A stretch of DNA of 64,000 nucleotides from Nitrospira sp. (GTDB taxonomy: Bacteria > Nitrospirota > Nitrospiria > Nitrospirales > Nitrospiraceae), in the NCBI GenBank assembly GCA_024998685.1, contig JACOEH010000009.1, positions 1 through 64,000 on the forward strand, given 5' to 3'. Position numbers and translations under genes: made by a program. This document shows positions 36,494 to 45,970 of this stretch, one piece after another. Position 1 is the first letter of the stretch; the number at the start of each line of letters is the position of its first letter. Under the pieces are notes generated by a model. It was not told the origin of the DNA. It did no database searches and saw only the letters and a list, made by a program, of their open reading frames with translations.

Positions 36494-37797
36494 ATTCTTG
36501 CTCCGTCCGCTCCATCGCGCCCGTTGCCCCATGGGCAACGTCTCTCATGGATGTGCCGCTCAAAATCGGCCCGACAATATTTCAAAAGGCTTTGTAAAGG
36601 GTCCATCGCTCCAGGCGCCAAGGCGCAGAACGTCCGCCCAGGGCCGAGCAACTTCGTGTGCATGGCGAGGACGTCGATGTCCTCCATCCTTCCCTGTCCG
36701 TCCTCCAGACTCTGGAGAATTCGTTCCGTCCAGGACAGTCCCTCCCAGCAAGGCGTGCACCATCCACAAGATTCCTGCGCAAAGAAGTGTTCCAAGTTTT
36801 GCGTGAACCCGACGGGGCAAGTCTGATCGTCCAACAGGATCATCGTGCCGGTTCCCATGCGGCTGCCTCCTTGTGGGATCGATTCGAAGTCCATGGGCAG
36901 ATCAAGATGCTCTTCCACGAGCATCGCCGTTGACGCGCCTCCCGGCAACAGGCCTCGGAATGCGAACCCATCACGCATACCGTCCGCATGCTCCTCCAGA
37001 ATTTCACGAATCGAGGTGCCCATCGGAAGCTCCCAGGCTCCGGGCCGTTTCACGTTGCCGCTCACGCCGTAAATTTTGGTTCCCCCGTCCTTTCCTCGGC
37101 TCAGATGCCTGTACCACTCGACGCCGTGAGTAATAATATGAGGGACGTTACAGAGGGTCTCGACGTTCTGGACGATCGTAGGTTTGCCCCAGAGTCCGAC
37201 GACTTGCGGAAAGGGCGGCTTGGCCCGAGGGATCGCGCGCTTCCCTTCCAGCGCGTTGAGCAAGGCGGTCTCTTCTCCACAGATGTACCGGCCGGCGCTG
37301 GTGTGCAAGTAGATGTCGAAGCTGAAGTCCGAGCCGAGCAGGTTACGGCCCAAGTACCCCTTGGCTCGAGCCTCCCCGATGGCCTTCCGCAGGCGGGCGG
37401 CGGCAATCCCATACTCCATCCGAAGAAAGATGTAGCCCACGTCGGCTTGGATCGCGTAGGCGCTGACGATCATGCTTTCGATCATCTGGTGAGGGTCGCC
37501 TTCCAGCAGGAGACGATCCTTGAACGTGCCTGGTTCCATTTCATCCGCGTTGACCACGAGATATTTGGGGCGCGGCGCATCCGGTCCCATCGGCACGAAA
37601 CTCCACTTCTTGCCGGTTGGAAACCCGGCGCCGCCGCGACCACGCAAGGTGGAATCGGTCACGAGTTTCTGGATGTCCGGCGGCGCCATCGTTCGCAGTG
37701 CCTTGCGCACCGATTCATAGCCGCCGGCCTTCTCGTATTCGGTGAGCCATAAAGGATCGGCGTTCGGCTTGATATTTCGTGTCAGCGGTCGTTCCAT
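36454..37797 (-). CDS. nuoF: NADH-quinone oxidoreductase subunit F (NADH/FMN site)
   Basis: Carries the NADH-binding site, FMN and cluster N3; 447 aa. The NADH motif RGRGGAGFPTGKKW is at about 52-65, the FMN region at YICGEETALLNALEG, and the cluster ligands at ESCGWCTPCWEG plus a distant Cys in RTFCALA. The C-terminus overlaps nuoG by 40 bases, an unusually long overlap for this operon, and ends in a short Arg/Trp tail. Confidence 0.96.
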   Translation of the reverse strand: MERPLTRNIKPNADPLWLTEYEKAGGYESVRKALRTMAPPDIQKLVTDSTLRGRGGAGFPTGKKWSFVPMGPDAPRPKYLVVNADEMEPGTFKDRLLLEGDPHQMIESMIVSAYAIQADVGYIFLRMEYGIAAARLRKAIGEARAKGYLGRNLLGSDFSFDIYLHTSAGRYICGEETALLNALEGKRAIPRAKPPFPQVVGLWGKPTIVQNVETLCNVPHIITHGVEWYRHLSRGKDGGTKIYGVSGNVKRPGAWELPMGTSIREILEEHADGMRDGFAFRGLLPGGASTAMLVEEHLDLPMDFESIPQGGSRMGTGTMILLDDQTCPVGFTQNLEHFFAQESCGWCTPCWEGLSWTERILQSLEDGQGRMEDIDVLAMHTKLLGPGRTFCALAPGAMDPLQSLLKYCRADFERHIHERRCPWGNGRDGADGARIWPVSSSMIVPTR

Positions 37798-37807
37798 TGT
37801 TTCGGAT

Positions 37808-38272
37808 CTACGGGTATTGCTCTAAGACACGATCGACTTTCTCGGTCGTCAGATTTCCGTGCAGATCATCGTCGACCATCATGGTCGGAGCACGGTCGCA
37901 TGCGCCGAGGCAAACGATCGGGAGCAGCGTGAATCGCCCATCGAGCGTCGTCTCACCCATCGAGATCCCCAGCCGGGCTTGAAGACTCTTACGCATGGCG
38001 TCGCACCCGCATGTCCAACAACTGATGCTGTCGCACAGGAGGATGACATGCCTCCCGACAGGCTTGCGAAAGATGAGGTTGTAGAAGGTCGCCACGCCGT
38101 CCAGCTCATCGCAGGTCATGCCGAGCAAGGCGGCGACGCTCTTGAGACTCTCGTCGGAGACCCAACCGCGATGTCGCTGAACGACCTTCAATGCCTCCAC
38201 ACACGCGGCCTGCTTATCAGGATAATGTGAGAGCTCTTCTTCGATTTCGGCTTTCTCGATATCCGACAACAT
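37808..38272 (-). CDS. nuoE: NADH-quinone oxidoreductase subunit E
   Basis: A thioredoxin-fold [2Fe-2S] subunit (cluster N1a), 154 aa. Ligands are in CDSISCWTCG and CLGACDRAPTMMV. Two adjacent ATG codons at 38275 and 38272 could start translation; the frame extends to 38314 without support. The segment before the gene is a repeat cluster and not a normal short operon spacer. Confidence 0.93.
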   Translation of the reverse strand: MLSDIEKAEIEEELSHYPDKQAACVEALKVVQRHRGWVSDESLKSVAALLGMTCDELDGVATFYNLIFRKPVGRHVILLCDSISCWTCGCDAMRKSLQARLGISMGETTLDGRFTLLPIVCLGACDRAPTMMVDDDLHGNLTTEKVDRVLEQYP

Positions 38273-38275
38273 CAT

Positions 38276-38385
38276 TAAGTAGTTGTAAGTGCTGAGTCCT
38301 GAGTTCTCGATCATGAATTCCGAGTGATGACATGCTTCCGGTTCAGAAAACTCAGCACTTCCAACTCAGTACTCAGAACGTCCCT
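38276..38385. repeat. CTCAG-type inverted repeat inside the nuo operon
   Basis: The 110-bp gap between nuoCD and nuoE contains AAGTGCTGAGT at 38287-38297 and its exact reverse complement at 38350-38360. Further imperfect ACTCAGTACTCAG-type units are present. The AAGTGCTGAG core recurs between the helicase halves at 4553. Every other junction of this operon is under 10 bp or overlapping, so this element looks inserted. Confidence 0.65.
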
Positions 38386-40131
38386 TCACCGGTCCACGTC
38401 CGCCAGCACAAAATCCACGCTGCCGAGGATGGCCAGGAGATCCGCCAGCAAGAGGCCTCGCGAGATCAACGGAACCATCTGCATGTGCGGGAAGGACGGC
38501 GTCCTGATGCGCACGCGGTAGGGCCATGGAGTGCCGTCGCTGACCAGGTAATAGCCGTTATTCCCCTTGGTGGCCTCAATCCCGACGAAGGCCTCGCCTG
38601 CCGGAATGACCGGGCCCCAGCTCACGCTCAAAAAATGCGCGATCAGTGTTTCAATATCGTGCATCGTCCGTTCTTTGATCGGCGGTGTGGTCAACGGGTG
38701 TTCCGCTTTGTACGGACCTTCCGGCATGTGGTTGAGGCACTGCTCGATGATCCGGAGACTCTGCCGCATTTCCTCGACGCGGACGACGGCGCGATCGTAA
38801 CAGTCGCCGTGCATGGCGATCGGAACGTCGAATTCGAACTGGTCGTAACCCGAATAGGGCCGTTGTTTCCGAAAGTCCCACTCGAATCCGGTCGCGCGAA
38901 GACCGGGACCGGTCACGCCCCAGTCGATGGCTTCGGCGGTTGAGTACCGGCCGATGCCCTGTGTGCGGGCTTTGAAGATGGCGTTCCGCATCACCAGGTC
39001 GTCGTATTCGGCCAGCCTCGGCGGAAGGTAATTCAGGAACTCCCGGACCAGTTTGTCCCAGCCTTCCGGCAGATCCTGCGCGACGCCGCCGATGCGGAAC
39101 CATTCCGGGTGCATCCGCCCGCCGCAGATCGCTTCCACGATGTGAAAAATACGCTCCCGATCGGTGAACATGTAAAAGACCGGGGAGAGCTGGCCCACGT
39201 CCTGAGCGAAGGTGCCGTACCAGACGAGATGGCTCGCGAGCCGGAAGAATTCCGCCATCATGACGCGGATGACTTTGGCGCGATCCGGGACGACGATGCC
39301 GGCGAGTTTCTCTACGGCGAGGACATAGGGCAGCTCGTTCATGACGCCCCCGAGGTAGTCGATCCGATCGGTGTACGGAATGAATGTGTGCCAGGTCTGG
39401 CGCTCGCTCATCTTCTCAGCCCCGCGATGGTGGTAGCCGATGTCGGGTACCACGTCGACGATTCTCTCTTCATCCAATTGGAGAACCAGACGCAAGATTC
39501 CGTGGGTGCCGGTATGAGCCGGTCCCATATTGAGGAACATGAAATCGGATGTCTCGCGCGAACGTTTCATTCCCCACTCTTCAGGACGGAACTTGAGGGC
39601 CGCTTCTTCCGTTTCCTGTCTGTCCTCCGGCAAGTAAAACCGGCCCATCTCGGTGGCCCGAGCCGGATGATCTTTTCGCAGAGGATGGCCTTGCCAGGTC
39701 GGCGGCAGCAAAATCCGTCGGAGATGCGGATGACCCACGAAGGTGATGCCGAACAAGTCCCAGACTTCCCGCTCATACCAGTTGGCGGCGGGCCAGAGAT
39801 CGGTGATGGTGGGAAGAGAAGCGACTTGTTCCGTAAGAGGGATCTTCAGACGCAAGTCTTCATTCCGCTCGAACGAGAGCAAGTGATACACCACCGTGAA
39901 ATCGCTGGGAGATTGGCCTTGTCTCACCCTCCGAACCCGCTCATCGATCGCAGTGAGGTCATAGAGCATTTTGTAGGGCCGCTCCACCTCAGTCTTCAGG
40001 TAGCCGAGCACCTCGCGCGCCCTCTCCTTCGTCGTCCAGACGGTGGGAATCCCGTCACCCGTCTCTTGTCGCCCGAACGTGCCCGCCCCGAACCGATTGC
40101 AGAGATCATCGACGATTGCTGTCTGCGTCAT
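38386..40131 (-). CDS. nuoCD: NADH-quinone oxidoreductase fused subunits C and D
   Basis: A 581-aa fusion of the two subunits near the quinone site. The NuoC part (about 1-170) has [26 protein letters not shown] and the RKDHP motif. The NuoD part follows from about 185 ([17 protein letters not shown]) and continues with [25 protein letters not shown] and the C-terminal FVLADVDR. The frame extends to 40461, but ATG 40131 overlaps the nuoB stop (ATGA), which fixes the start. NuoCD fusions occur in several bacterial groups. Confidence 0.96.
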   Translation of the reverse strand: MTQTAIVDDLCNRFGAGTFGRQETGDGIPTVWTTKERAREVLGYLKTEVERPYKMLYDLTAIDERVRRVRQGQSPSDFTVVYHLLSFERNEDLRLKIPLTEQVASLPTITDLWPAANWYEREVWDLFGITFVGHPHLRRILLPPTWQGHPLRKDHPARATEMGRFYLPEDRQETEEAALKFRPEEWGMKRSRETSDFMFLNMGPAHTGTHGILRLVLQLDEERIVDVVPDIGYHHRGAEKMSERQTWHTFIPYTDRIDYLGGVMNELPYVLAVEKLAGIVVPDRAKVIRVMMAEFFRLASHLVWYGTFAQDVGQLSPVFYMFTDRERIFHIVEAICGGRMHPEWFRIGGVAQDLPEGWDKLVREFLNYLPPRLAEYDDLVMRNAIFKARTQGIGRYSTAEAIDWGVTGPGLRATGFEWDFRKQRPYSGYDQFEFDVPIAMHGDCYDRAVVRVEEMRQSLRIIEQCLNHMPEGPYKAEHPLTTPPIKERTMHDIETLIAHFLSVSWGPVIPAGEAFVGIEATKGNNGYYLVSDGTPWPYRVRIRTPSFPHMQMVPLISRGLLLADLLAILGSVDFVLADVDR

Positions 40132-40811
40132 TTCCACTTTTCCTGTTTCAACTCGGTCACCGGTAACCTGTCTATCGTCAACAAATCCGTCGCTTGCCCT
40201 CTCTCCGTTCGTTTGCGATCGCGCTGCGAGGGCATCAGCGGTCTCGACACTGGCCGGTCGTCCATCACCCAGCTCAGTGGCCGCCGCTCCCGGCCGACCT
40301 GTTCCTGTAATCGCAACAGGCCTTCCATAAACGTATGCGGAGGAGGGGGGCAGCCGGGAAGATAGACATCCACCGGCAGGAAGGAATCGACCCCCTGGAC
40401 GACGGAATAAATGTCGTACATGCCGCCGGAATTGGCGCAAGATCCCATAGAGATCACCCAACGAGGCTCCATCATCTGCTCGTATAGCCGCTTGATGATC
40501 GGCGCCATCTTCATGAAGACGGTTCCGGCGATGACGATCACATCGGCTTCACGCGGACTGCCCCGGACCACTTCGGCGCCGAACCGCGCGATGTCATACT
40601 GGCTCGTGAGGCTCGTCGCCATCTCGATGTAGCAGCAGGACAGACCGAAGTTGAGCGGCCAAAGCGAGTTCTTGCGGCCCCAGGCGATCAGGTCCTGGAG
40701 GCGTGCCGTCACGACGCTGCGACGCACCGCTTCATCGAGCGTCCCGTCGCCGATCTCCGATCTATCTTCCGACTGATGACCGGAGATCGGCTTGCTGAGC
40801 CACCAACCCAT
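40128..40811 (-). CDS. nuoB: NADH-quinone oxidoreductase subunit B (cluster N2)
   Basis: Carries the terminal [4Fe-4S] cluster N2 that reduces quinone; 227 aa from ATG 40811 behind AGGAG. Ligands are [18 protein letters not shown] and LPGCPPPP. The C-terminus has an extra tail of about 50 Arg/Asp/Thr-rich residues (after [10 protein letters not shown]) beyond the usual end of the family. The start overlaps nuoA by 50 bases. Confidence 0.95.
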   Translation of the reverse strand: MGWWLSKPISGHQSEDRSEIGDGTLDEAVRRSVVTARLQDLIAWGRKNSLWPLNFGLSCCYIEMATSLTSQYDIARFGAEVVRGSPREADVIVIAGTVFMKMAPIIKRLYEQMMEPRWVISMGSCANSGGMYDIYSVVQGVDSFLPVDVYLPGCPPPPHTFMEGLLRLQEQVGRERRPLSWVMDDRPVSRPLMPSQRDRKRTERGQATDLLTIDRLPVTELKQEKWK

Positions 40812-41208
40812 TCCGTTGCTCCTGTCTGGGCGCTTCAATCCGCCGCTGAGAGGTTCCCCAATTCAGCGCGCCGACTCGCCACACATAGGCCAGCGCGATA
40901 CACAGAACCGCGATGAAGACGAGCATTTCACAGAACCCAAGCCAGCCGACTTCCGGTACCGCTACGGCCCAGGCGAATAGATACACCGCTTCCAGATCGA
41001 AGATAACGAACAGCATCGCGACCAGGTAAAACTGTATGGGCAACCGGACATGGGCCGAACCGGTGACGGCGATTCCACATTCATAGGGTTCGTCGGTTGC
41101 CTTCTCCCGATGCCGTTCGCCCAAGAGAGCGGAGATGCCGATCATGCCCGCCGCAACGATCAGGACCGCGATGAAGTAGCCGACGAGGGGCCAGAGGTGT
41201 TCGGTCAC
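40762..41208 (-). CDS. nuoA: NADH-quinone oxidoreductase subunit A
   Basis: First gene of the operon; a 148-aa membrane subunit. Start is GTG 41208 with GGAG 8 bases upstream. Three helices are visible, and the conserved loop [21 protein letters not shown] precedes the [13 protein letters not shown] helix. The C-terminus has about 25 extra hydrophilic residues (after [11 protein letters not shown]) that overlap nuoB. Confidence 0.95.
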   Translation of the reverse strand: MTEHLWPLVGYFIAVLIVAAGMIGISALLGERHREKATDEPYECGIAVTGSAHVRLPIQFYLVAMLFVIFDLEAVYLFAWAVAVPEVGWLGFCEMLVFIAVLCIALAYVWRVGALNWGTSQRRIEAPRQEQRNGLVAQQADLRSSVGR

Positions 41209-41519
41209 CGATGATCTCCATGATGAGACGTGACGTGGGAAACGGGAGACGCGCGTCGTGGCAAATATATTCTCATTTCATACAACGGCGACCATTCGGC
41301 AGAATTGGATATTGTCTGTCGAACTTTATGGGCGAGAACATGTCGTCATCGTGAGGACAGACATACCGAGAGAGCATGCATACACGGAGCTGTAGCTGAA
41401 CAGGAGCGCGCGTGACAATCTCTCATGGCCTTTCTTCGCCCGCCCTGTCACAGCGAAAGACTGAGGTGTGGATCGCCGTTCCGCAGACAGATGCATTGTG
41501 CTCACAGGCCTCAGATTTA
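41209..41519. other. 311-bp region upstream of the nuo operon
   Basis: It separates the nuoA start from the end of the universal stress gene on the same strand and should hold the nuo promoter. I see no gene and no strong terminator or operator I can name. Confidence 0.4.
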
Positions 41520-42176
41520 TCACTCGACGACCCATACCGCGCATCCGGTTGCCTGTTGCAGCAGCTTCCGCGTGATGCCTCCGAAAAAGAGTTTTTTCAG
41601 TCCTGATACGCCGTGCCGGCCGACCACGATGGTCTGATAACGGCCTTTTTGAGCCTCTTCGAGAATGGTTCCGGCGACATCGTCTTCGTAGCCGAACTTC
41701 AGACGGATCCGAGAGGCGCGAAAACCGGTCTTCTCCAGCGTCTGACGAGCCTTCGACAAAATATTGGATTCCAGTCTTCGCTCCTTCCGATACCAGGTCT
41801 CCCGATCTTTCCGGAGTTGCTTGCCTAACTGCTCCTCACGAACGGGATCTTCAGATCCTCCATGCTCCCGCAAAACCGGTGGCAGCGGGTTGAGAACATG
41901 AAAGAGCGTGACATTCACATCGGAAGTGGTACGGAGAAGTCGCCCCACATATTTCACCGCCCTGGTTGAATCCTTGGAGCCGTCAACCGCGACCAGAACC
42001 CGAACGGAGAGGTTATTGTGATCGGTCGAGGGCCGCCTCCCTCCCCTGAGGCTCAATGTGTCTCGGTCGGCTCGCTTCGAGAATAGGCGCGGGGGGTGGG
42101 CAGAGCGCGAGGTGGCCAACTCCCACTTCGTGGTCGATGTCTTCGGAATCGGATATCGTCCATTTTTTCTCGTCAT
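41520..42176 (-). CDS. Universal stress protein family protein
   Basis: A UspA-fold protein. The conserved first strand is VRVLVAVDGSKDSTRAVKY at about 58-76, and the ATP-binding signature is GRHGVSGLKKLFFGGITRKLLQQA near the C-terminus, matching G-x2-G-x9-G(S/T). The annotated start at 42176 gives 218 aa with about 57 extra N-terminal residues of no clear fold. No ribosome-binding site is evident there, and no in-frame ATG lies closer to the domain, so the start is uncertain. It lies between the nuo operon and a two-component pair. Confidence 0.85.
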   Translation of the reverse strand: MTRKNGRYPIPKTSTTKWELATSRSAHPPRLFSKRADRDTLSLRGGRRPSTDHNNLSVRVLVAVDGSKDSTRAVKYVGRLLRTTSDVNVTLFHVLNPLPPVLREHGGSEDPVREEQLGKQLRKDRETWYRKERRLESNILSKARQTLEKTGFRASRIRLKFGYEDDVAGTILEEAQKGRYQTIVVGRHGVSGLKKLFFGGITRKLLQQATGCAVWVVE

Positions 42177-43014
42177 TGAAACATTATCGAAAAGATGAGG
42201 TTCACCAGCTCAAAACAAGCAGTCTTCTCCACGTGTCTAGTGCAGGGAAGATAGACCCTATCGCGTCATTGCACTATCGCAGTTTATAGGTTCGATGATG
42301 TCGTAAATTCTTGGACGTGATGTGCCCTGATGACAAGAATGGCTGGGACACACCCGATCTGCTTCGAACTGGTTAAAGGCGACCGATCGGTGTCGATCAT
42401 GATCCTCCATCCTTCTCATCTTCTTCGAGCATTTTCGCCCGACGCGCACAGTGTAAAAGGCGAATAACGGTCTGATGGCCGACTCATCCTCAACATGGGT
42501 TTGTCGTACATTCCCCATCCCGTTGGTTTTAAAACTCTTTCCGAGTAAGTTCGCAATGCCTCTGTCGTCCATTCGAGACGGACTAAGACTTGCCACGTTC
42601 TCACTGTCTCTGAGAACGTGATGAAGCCCCCACTCAAAGATTCAAGCTTGGACCTGGGTATTGTCCTAGGTGAAGAGATTGTCATGTTAGCTTAGTTTAA
42701 CCGAGCCAACGTCATGGGATGGATACTGAGGGAATTCCCTTCAAGGGGTATCGCAGCGGTCGGCGCGTAATGAGCAGCGCACACGGCCATCTCTATATAT
42801 TGATGCTGTTTCCGGCAGCCGGATGAGAAGTGAGGCCGCTGCCGAATGGAACTGAGGCTCTTCGATGAGCGCGAAACCATCATCAATTGAGCTGTAACAA
42901 GAAGAGGGACGGGAGACGCCATTCCTGCGATCGAGAGCCTGAATACATTCCATTGTCCGGGCTCAGGTGTCGAGGTCTGTCCTCTTCTCTCAGACAAAGA
43001 AGGATGAGGGCATC
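42177..43014. other. 838-bp non-coding region before the sensor kinase
   Basis: Several short frames overlap here on both strands, but none has a ribosome-binding site with a recognisable product. The only clear structure is the inverted repeat at 42594-42620. It probably holds the promoters of the stress protein and the kinase. Confidence 0.4.
42594..42620. repeat. 10-bp perfect inverted repeat in the intergenic region
   Basis: CACGTTCTCA (42594-42603) and TGAGAACGTG (42611-42620) are exact reverse complements with a 7-base loop. No T-tract follows on either side, so it is more likely an operator or RNA hairpin than a terminator. Confidence 0.55.
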
Positions 43015-45195
43015 ATGCAAGAATCCCAGGTGTTTGCCGAGTGGAAACGGTTTACCCATGGCTTGACGACCGAGGGCGCTGTGCGCCCGATGATCCTGGA
43101 TTCATGGACCCGATGTCTCAGGGCCGGCGTAGCTGCGGAATCTGCGCGTGTCACGCTTCGGCGAGTCGGCGAAGACGAGCTGAGGCAACGACTGGAACGG
43201 AACCGCGAATTGGTTGAGATCACGCAGCGGCATCTGCGGTTGATTTCTTCTTTTCTGGAACCTCTCGCACATGTGATTTATCTGGTCGATCGAGAAGGCA
43301 TTGTTCTGTACGTTCAGAGGAACGATTCGGATTCCATGCGGGACGTAGGATTGCTTCCGGGCTATGATTGGTCGGAGCGCACCATGGGTACGAATGGCGC
43401 CGGGACGGCATTGGTGACGGGCCAGCCCGTCACCGTGATCGCGTCTGAACACTTCATCCGGCACTTCCACGACTCCACCTGTACCGCCGCGCCTATCCAT
43501 GACGAGAACGGAGGCGTGATCGCGGCAATCGATGTCTGCACGGCGACGGAGAATGTGACGGCGGAACGTCTGGCGAGCGTCGCGCAACTCGCTTCCATGA
43601 TTGAACAGGAGCTCAGCTCAATCCGTCGACGCGACGGACTCGTCCGCCGATTACAAGACCGGTGCGCGCAACTGGAGGCGGAGAGGACGGACCGCTCCAG
43701 GACCAATCCGACACTCGGTGAAGATACACTCGGTTTCCGCGAGTTGATCGATAGGCTCTCCGTCGCCGTCTATGTCTGTGATGTGCGCGGAGTCATTCTT
43801 CATTACAACCGCTGCGCGGCTCAGTTGTGGGGGCGCGAGCCTCGATGTGGAGACCCCGGCGAACGCTTTTGTGGGGCGCCGAGACTTTATCTTCCCGATG
43901 GGACAGTCCTCCCTCACGAACAGGCTCCGATCGCCCAGGTGTTGCGCACGGGCCTCTCTCAGGGAAATCGGCAGGTGATCCTTGAACGTCCGGACGGGTC
44001 CCGCCGCATGGTCCTGGTCAATCCTGTCCCGATCAGGAATAAGGCGGGAGAAGTGAGCGGCGTCGTGAATTGCATGCTGGATATTACGGACCACAGACAG
44101 ACGAAAGAGGCGTTAAGAAGTCGAGACAGCCGTCTCGCGCAGATCTTTCGCAGCGTGCGCATCGCGCTCTATGAAGCAGAAGGCGTCGAACCCTTCGGAG
44201 GAATTTGGGTCAGCGACAACATCGAGTCGCTCTCCGGTTTTCCCCCCAGGCGGTTTACCGAAGATTCCAAGTATTGGGCGTCCCGACTGCATCCTGACGA
44301 TCGCGATCGGGTCTTCGACACCTTTGCCGCGCTCGCCGACCGAGGGAGCCTCAGTTGCGAGTATCGATGGCAGTGCGCCGACGGCACGTATCGGTGGTTT
44401 CTCGACCAGGCGGTGCTTCAGCATAATCCCGATGGACGGGCGGCCGTAATCCTTGGGACCAGGCAGGACATTACCGAGCGGAGAGAAGCCCACGAGCAAC
44501 TGCAGCAGTCGCTCAAGCAATTGCGTATGCTCTCCCGTCACATCGAAGTGGTGAAAGAAGAAGAACAGACCAGGCTTGCGCGAGAGATCCATGACGAAAT
44601 GGGGGTCCTGATGACCGGTCTGAAACTGGACCTCGCACAGATGAGGGATTTGCTCGGCGCGGCTGATTTGCAGACGGCGGCCGTTTCATTGCGGAACAGG
44701 ATCGCCTCGATGGACGAAACCCTGGATCAGACCATCACCGTGGTGCAACGTGTCGCCGCCGATCTTCGCCCTCGCGTGCTGGACGACCTGGGTCTTGTCG
44801 CGGCGATTGAGTGGCAGGCCGACGCATTCAGGTCGCGAACCGGAATTCGTTGTGATGTGATCATCGAGACGGATGATCCGAGGATCGATTCCGAACGGGC
44901 CACGGCATTGTTTCGAATCTGTCAAGAAGCCCTCACGAATGTCGCTCGACACGCTCACGCCGCCTGTGTCACCATTCGGCTCGGCGAGACCATGGATCAA
45001 GTCCTGCTTGAGATAGAGGACGACGGTGAGGGCATTCCGACCGAGAAACTTATCGACCGGATGTCGATCGGGCTGCTCGGCATGCGCGAGCGGGCGGAAC
45101 TCCTTGAAGGAGAAGTCCATATTACAGGGAGGCCCGGCAAAGGGACGATCATTACGGTGCGAATGCCGACCGCTCATGCGCACAGGGATGTGTGA
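43015..45195 (+). CDS. NarL-system-type sensor kinase with AcoR-like GAF and two PAS domains
   Basis: A 726-aa soluble sensor histidine kinase from ATG 43015 (the frame extends to 42967). The N-terminal 220 residues resemble the sensory region of AcoR-type sigma-54 activators (ILDSWTRCLRAGV, then a GAF-like GTNGAGTALVTGQPV and CTAAPIHDENGGVIAAIDV). Two PAS/PAC units follow at about 235-365 and 370-490. The HisKA_3 dimerisation helix has EEQTRLAREIHDEMG with the phospho-accepting His near 526, and the HATPase part has QEALTNVARHAHA and GLLGMRERAELLEG. There are no membrane helices, so it senses a cytoplasmic signal. The partner regulator is encoded 90 bp downstream. Confidence 0.9.
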   Translation: MQESQVFAEWKRFTHGLTTEGAVRPMILDSWTRCLRAGVAAESARVTLRRVGEDELRQRLERNRELVEITQRHLRLISSFLEPLAHVIYLVDREGIVLYVQRNDSDSMRDVGLLPGYDWSERTMGTNGAGTALVTGQPVTVIASEHFIRHFHDSTCTAAPIHDENGGVIAAIDVCTATENVTAERLASVAQLASMIEQELSSIRRRDGLVRRLQDRCAQLEAERTDRSRTNPTLGEDTLGFRELIDRLSVAVYVCDVRGVILHYNRCAAQLWGREPRCGDPGERFCGAPRLYLPDGTVLPHEQAPIAQVLRTGLSQGNRQVILERPDGSRRMVLVNPVPIRNKAGEVSGVVNCMLDITDHRQTKEALRSRDSRLAQIFRSVRIALYEAEGVEPFGGIWVSDNIESLSGFPPRRFTEDSKYWASRLHPDDRDRVFDTFAALADRGSLSCEYRWQCADGTYRWFLDQAVLQHNPDGRAAVILGTRQDITERREAHEQLQQSLKQLRMLSRHIEVVKEEEQTRLAREIHDEMGVLMTGLKLDLAQMRDLLGAADLQTAAVSLRNRIASMDETLDQTITVVQRVAADLRPRVLDDLGLVAAIEWQADAFRSRTGIRCDVIIETDDPRIDSERATALFRICQEALTNVARHAHAACVTIRLGETMDQVLLEIEDDGEGIPTEKLIDRMSIGLLGMRERAELLEGEVHITGRPGKGTIITVRMPTAHAHRDV

Positions 45196-45212
45196 TGCCG
45201 AACTATCCGGCT

Positions 45213-45233
45213 AGCCTGTCGATTCGACAGGCT
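45213..45233. promoter_or_regulatory. Hairpin between kinase and regulator genes
   Basis: AGCCTGTCG and CGACAGGCT form a perfect 9-bp stem with a 3-base loop between the kinase stop (45195) and regulator start (45286). No T-run follows, so it may attenuate or stabilise the transcript instead of ending it outright. Confidence 0.5.
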
Positions 45234-45285
45234 CTTCGAACCGACTGTCTCACGACCATCGGCGTCACGAACCGACGGAGGCCTC

Positions 45286-45909
45286 ATGTTCAAGATTCTG
45301 CTCGTCGATGATTTCCCTGTTCTCCGGGAAGGCGTCAAAGATGTCTTGAGCAAGGTCATGCCTATCACAATCGGAGAAGCCGCCGATATCTCGGAAATGC
45401 TTGAACTCATTCGGACTCAATCCTGGGATGTCGTCGTCCTGGATGTCAATATGCCGGGAGGAAGCTCCATCAGCGCGCTTCGTGAGGTCAAACGCGAACA
45501 TCCCAGGCTTCCTGTCCTCGTGCTGAGCATGTATCCGGAGGAACAGTACGCGTTACGGATGTTTAAGGCCGGCGCCAATGGATACCTCACCAAAACGGCC
45601 ATCCCCACCGAATTGGTGCAAGCCGTCAAGAAAGTGCTCGGCGGCGGCAACTACGTCACTCCCCGGATTGCCGAGCAACTGGCCGTCGCGTATGGCGTTC
45701 CCGCCATGCATCGCGATCAACTCAGCAACCGCGAGCTGGAAGTCTTATGCCTGATCGCGTCGGGCAAGACATGCACCGAAATCGCCGCGGAACTGTCTCT
45801 GAGCGTGACCACCATCATCACCTATCGGGCGCGCATTCTCGAGAAACTCCACCTAAGAAACAACATGGAACTCACGCGTTACGCGCTCGAACAAAAACTG
45901 GTTGTGTGA
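45286..45909 (+). CDS. NarL/FixJ-family response regulator
   Basis: A 207-aa two-domain regulator. The receiver domain has the acidic pair D8-D9, the phospho-acceptor D53 in VVLDVNMPGG and the Lys in GYLTKT. The C-terminal LuxR-type helix-turn-helix has LSNRELEVLCLIASGKTCTEIAAELSLS and ends in MELTRYALE. GGAGG lies 4 bases before the ATG. It should be phosphorylated by the upstream kinase; its target genes are unknown. Confidence 0.95.
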   Translation: MFKILLVDDFPVLREGVKDVLSKVMPITIGEAADISEMLELIRTQSWDVVVLDVNMPGGSSISALREVKREHPRLPVLVLSMYPEEQYALRMFKAGANGYLTKTAIPTELVQAVKKVLGGGNYVTPRIAEQLAVAYGVPAMHRDQLSNRELEVLCLIASGKTCTEIAAELSLSVTTIITYRARILEKLHLRNNMELTRYALEQKLVV

Positions 45910-45970
45910 CCAGGTCGGCGTGTTTCCGCATGGTTGGCCGGCTGCTCAACGTCCGCAATGCTGTTCTCCA

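Noticed and set aside
39109-40365. 418-codon plus-strand frame opposite nuoCD
   Set aside because: Antisense to nuoCD; composition is biased to Arg, His and Asp and shows no domain.
42692-42997. 101-codon minus-strand ORF upstream of the sensor kinase
   Set aside because: No ribosome-binding site and no family resemblance; it overlaps the kinase leader region.
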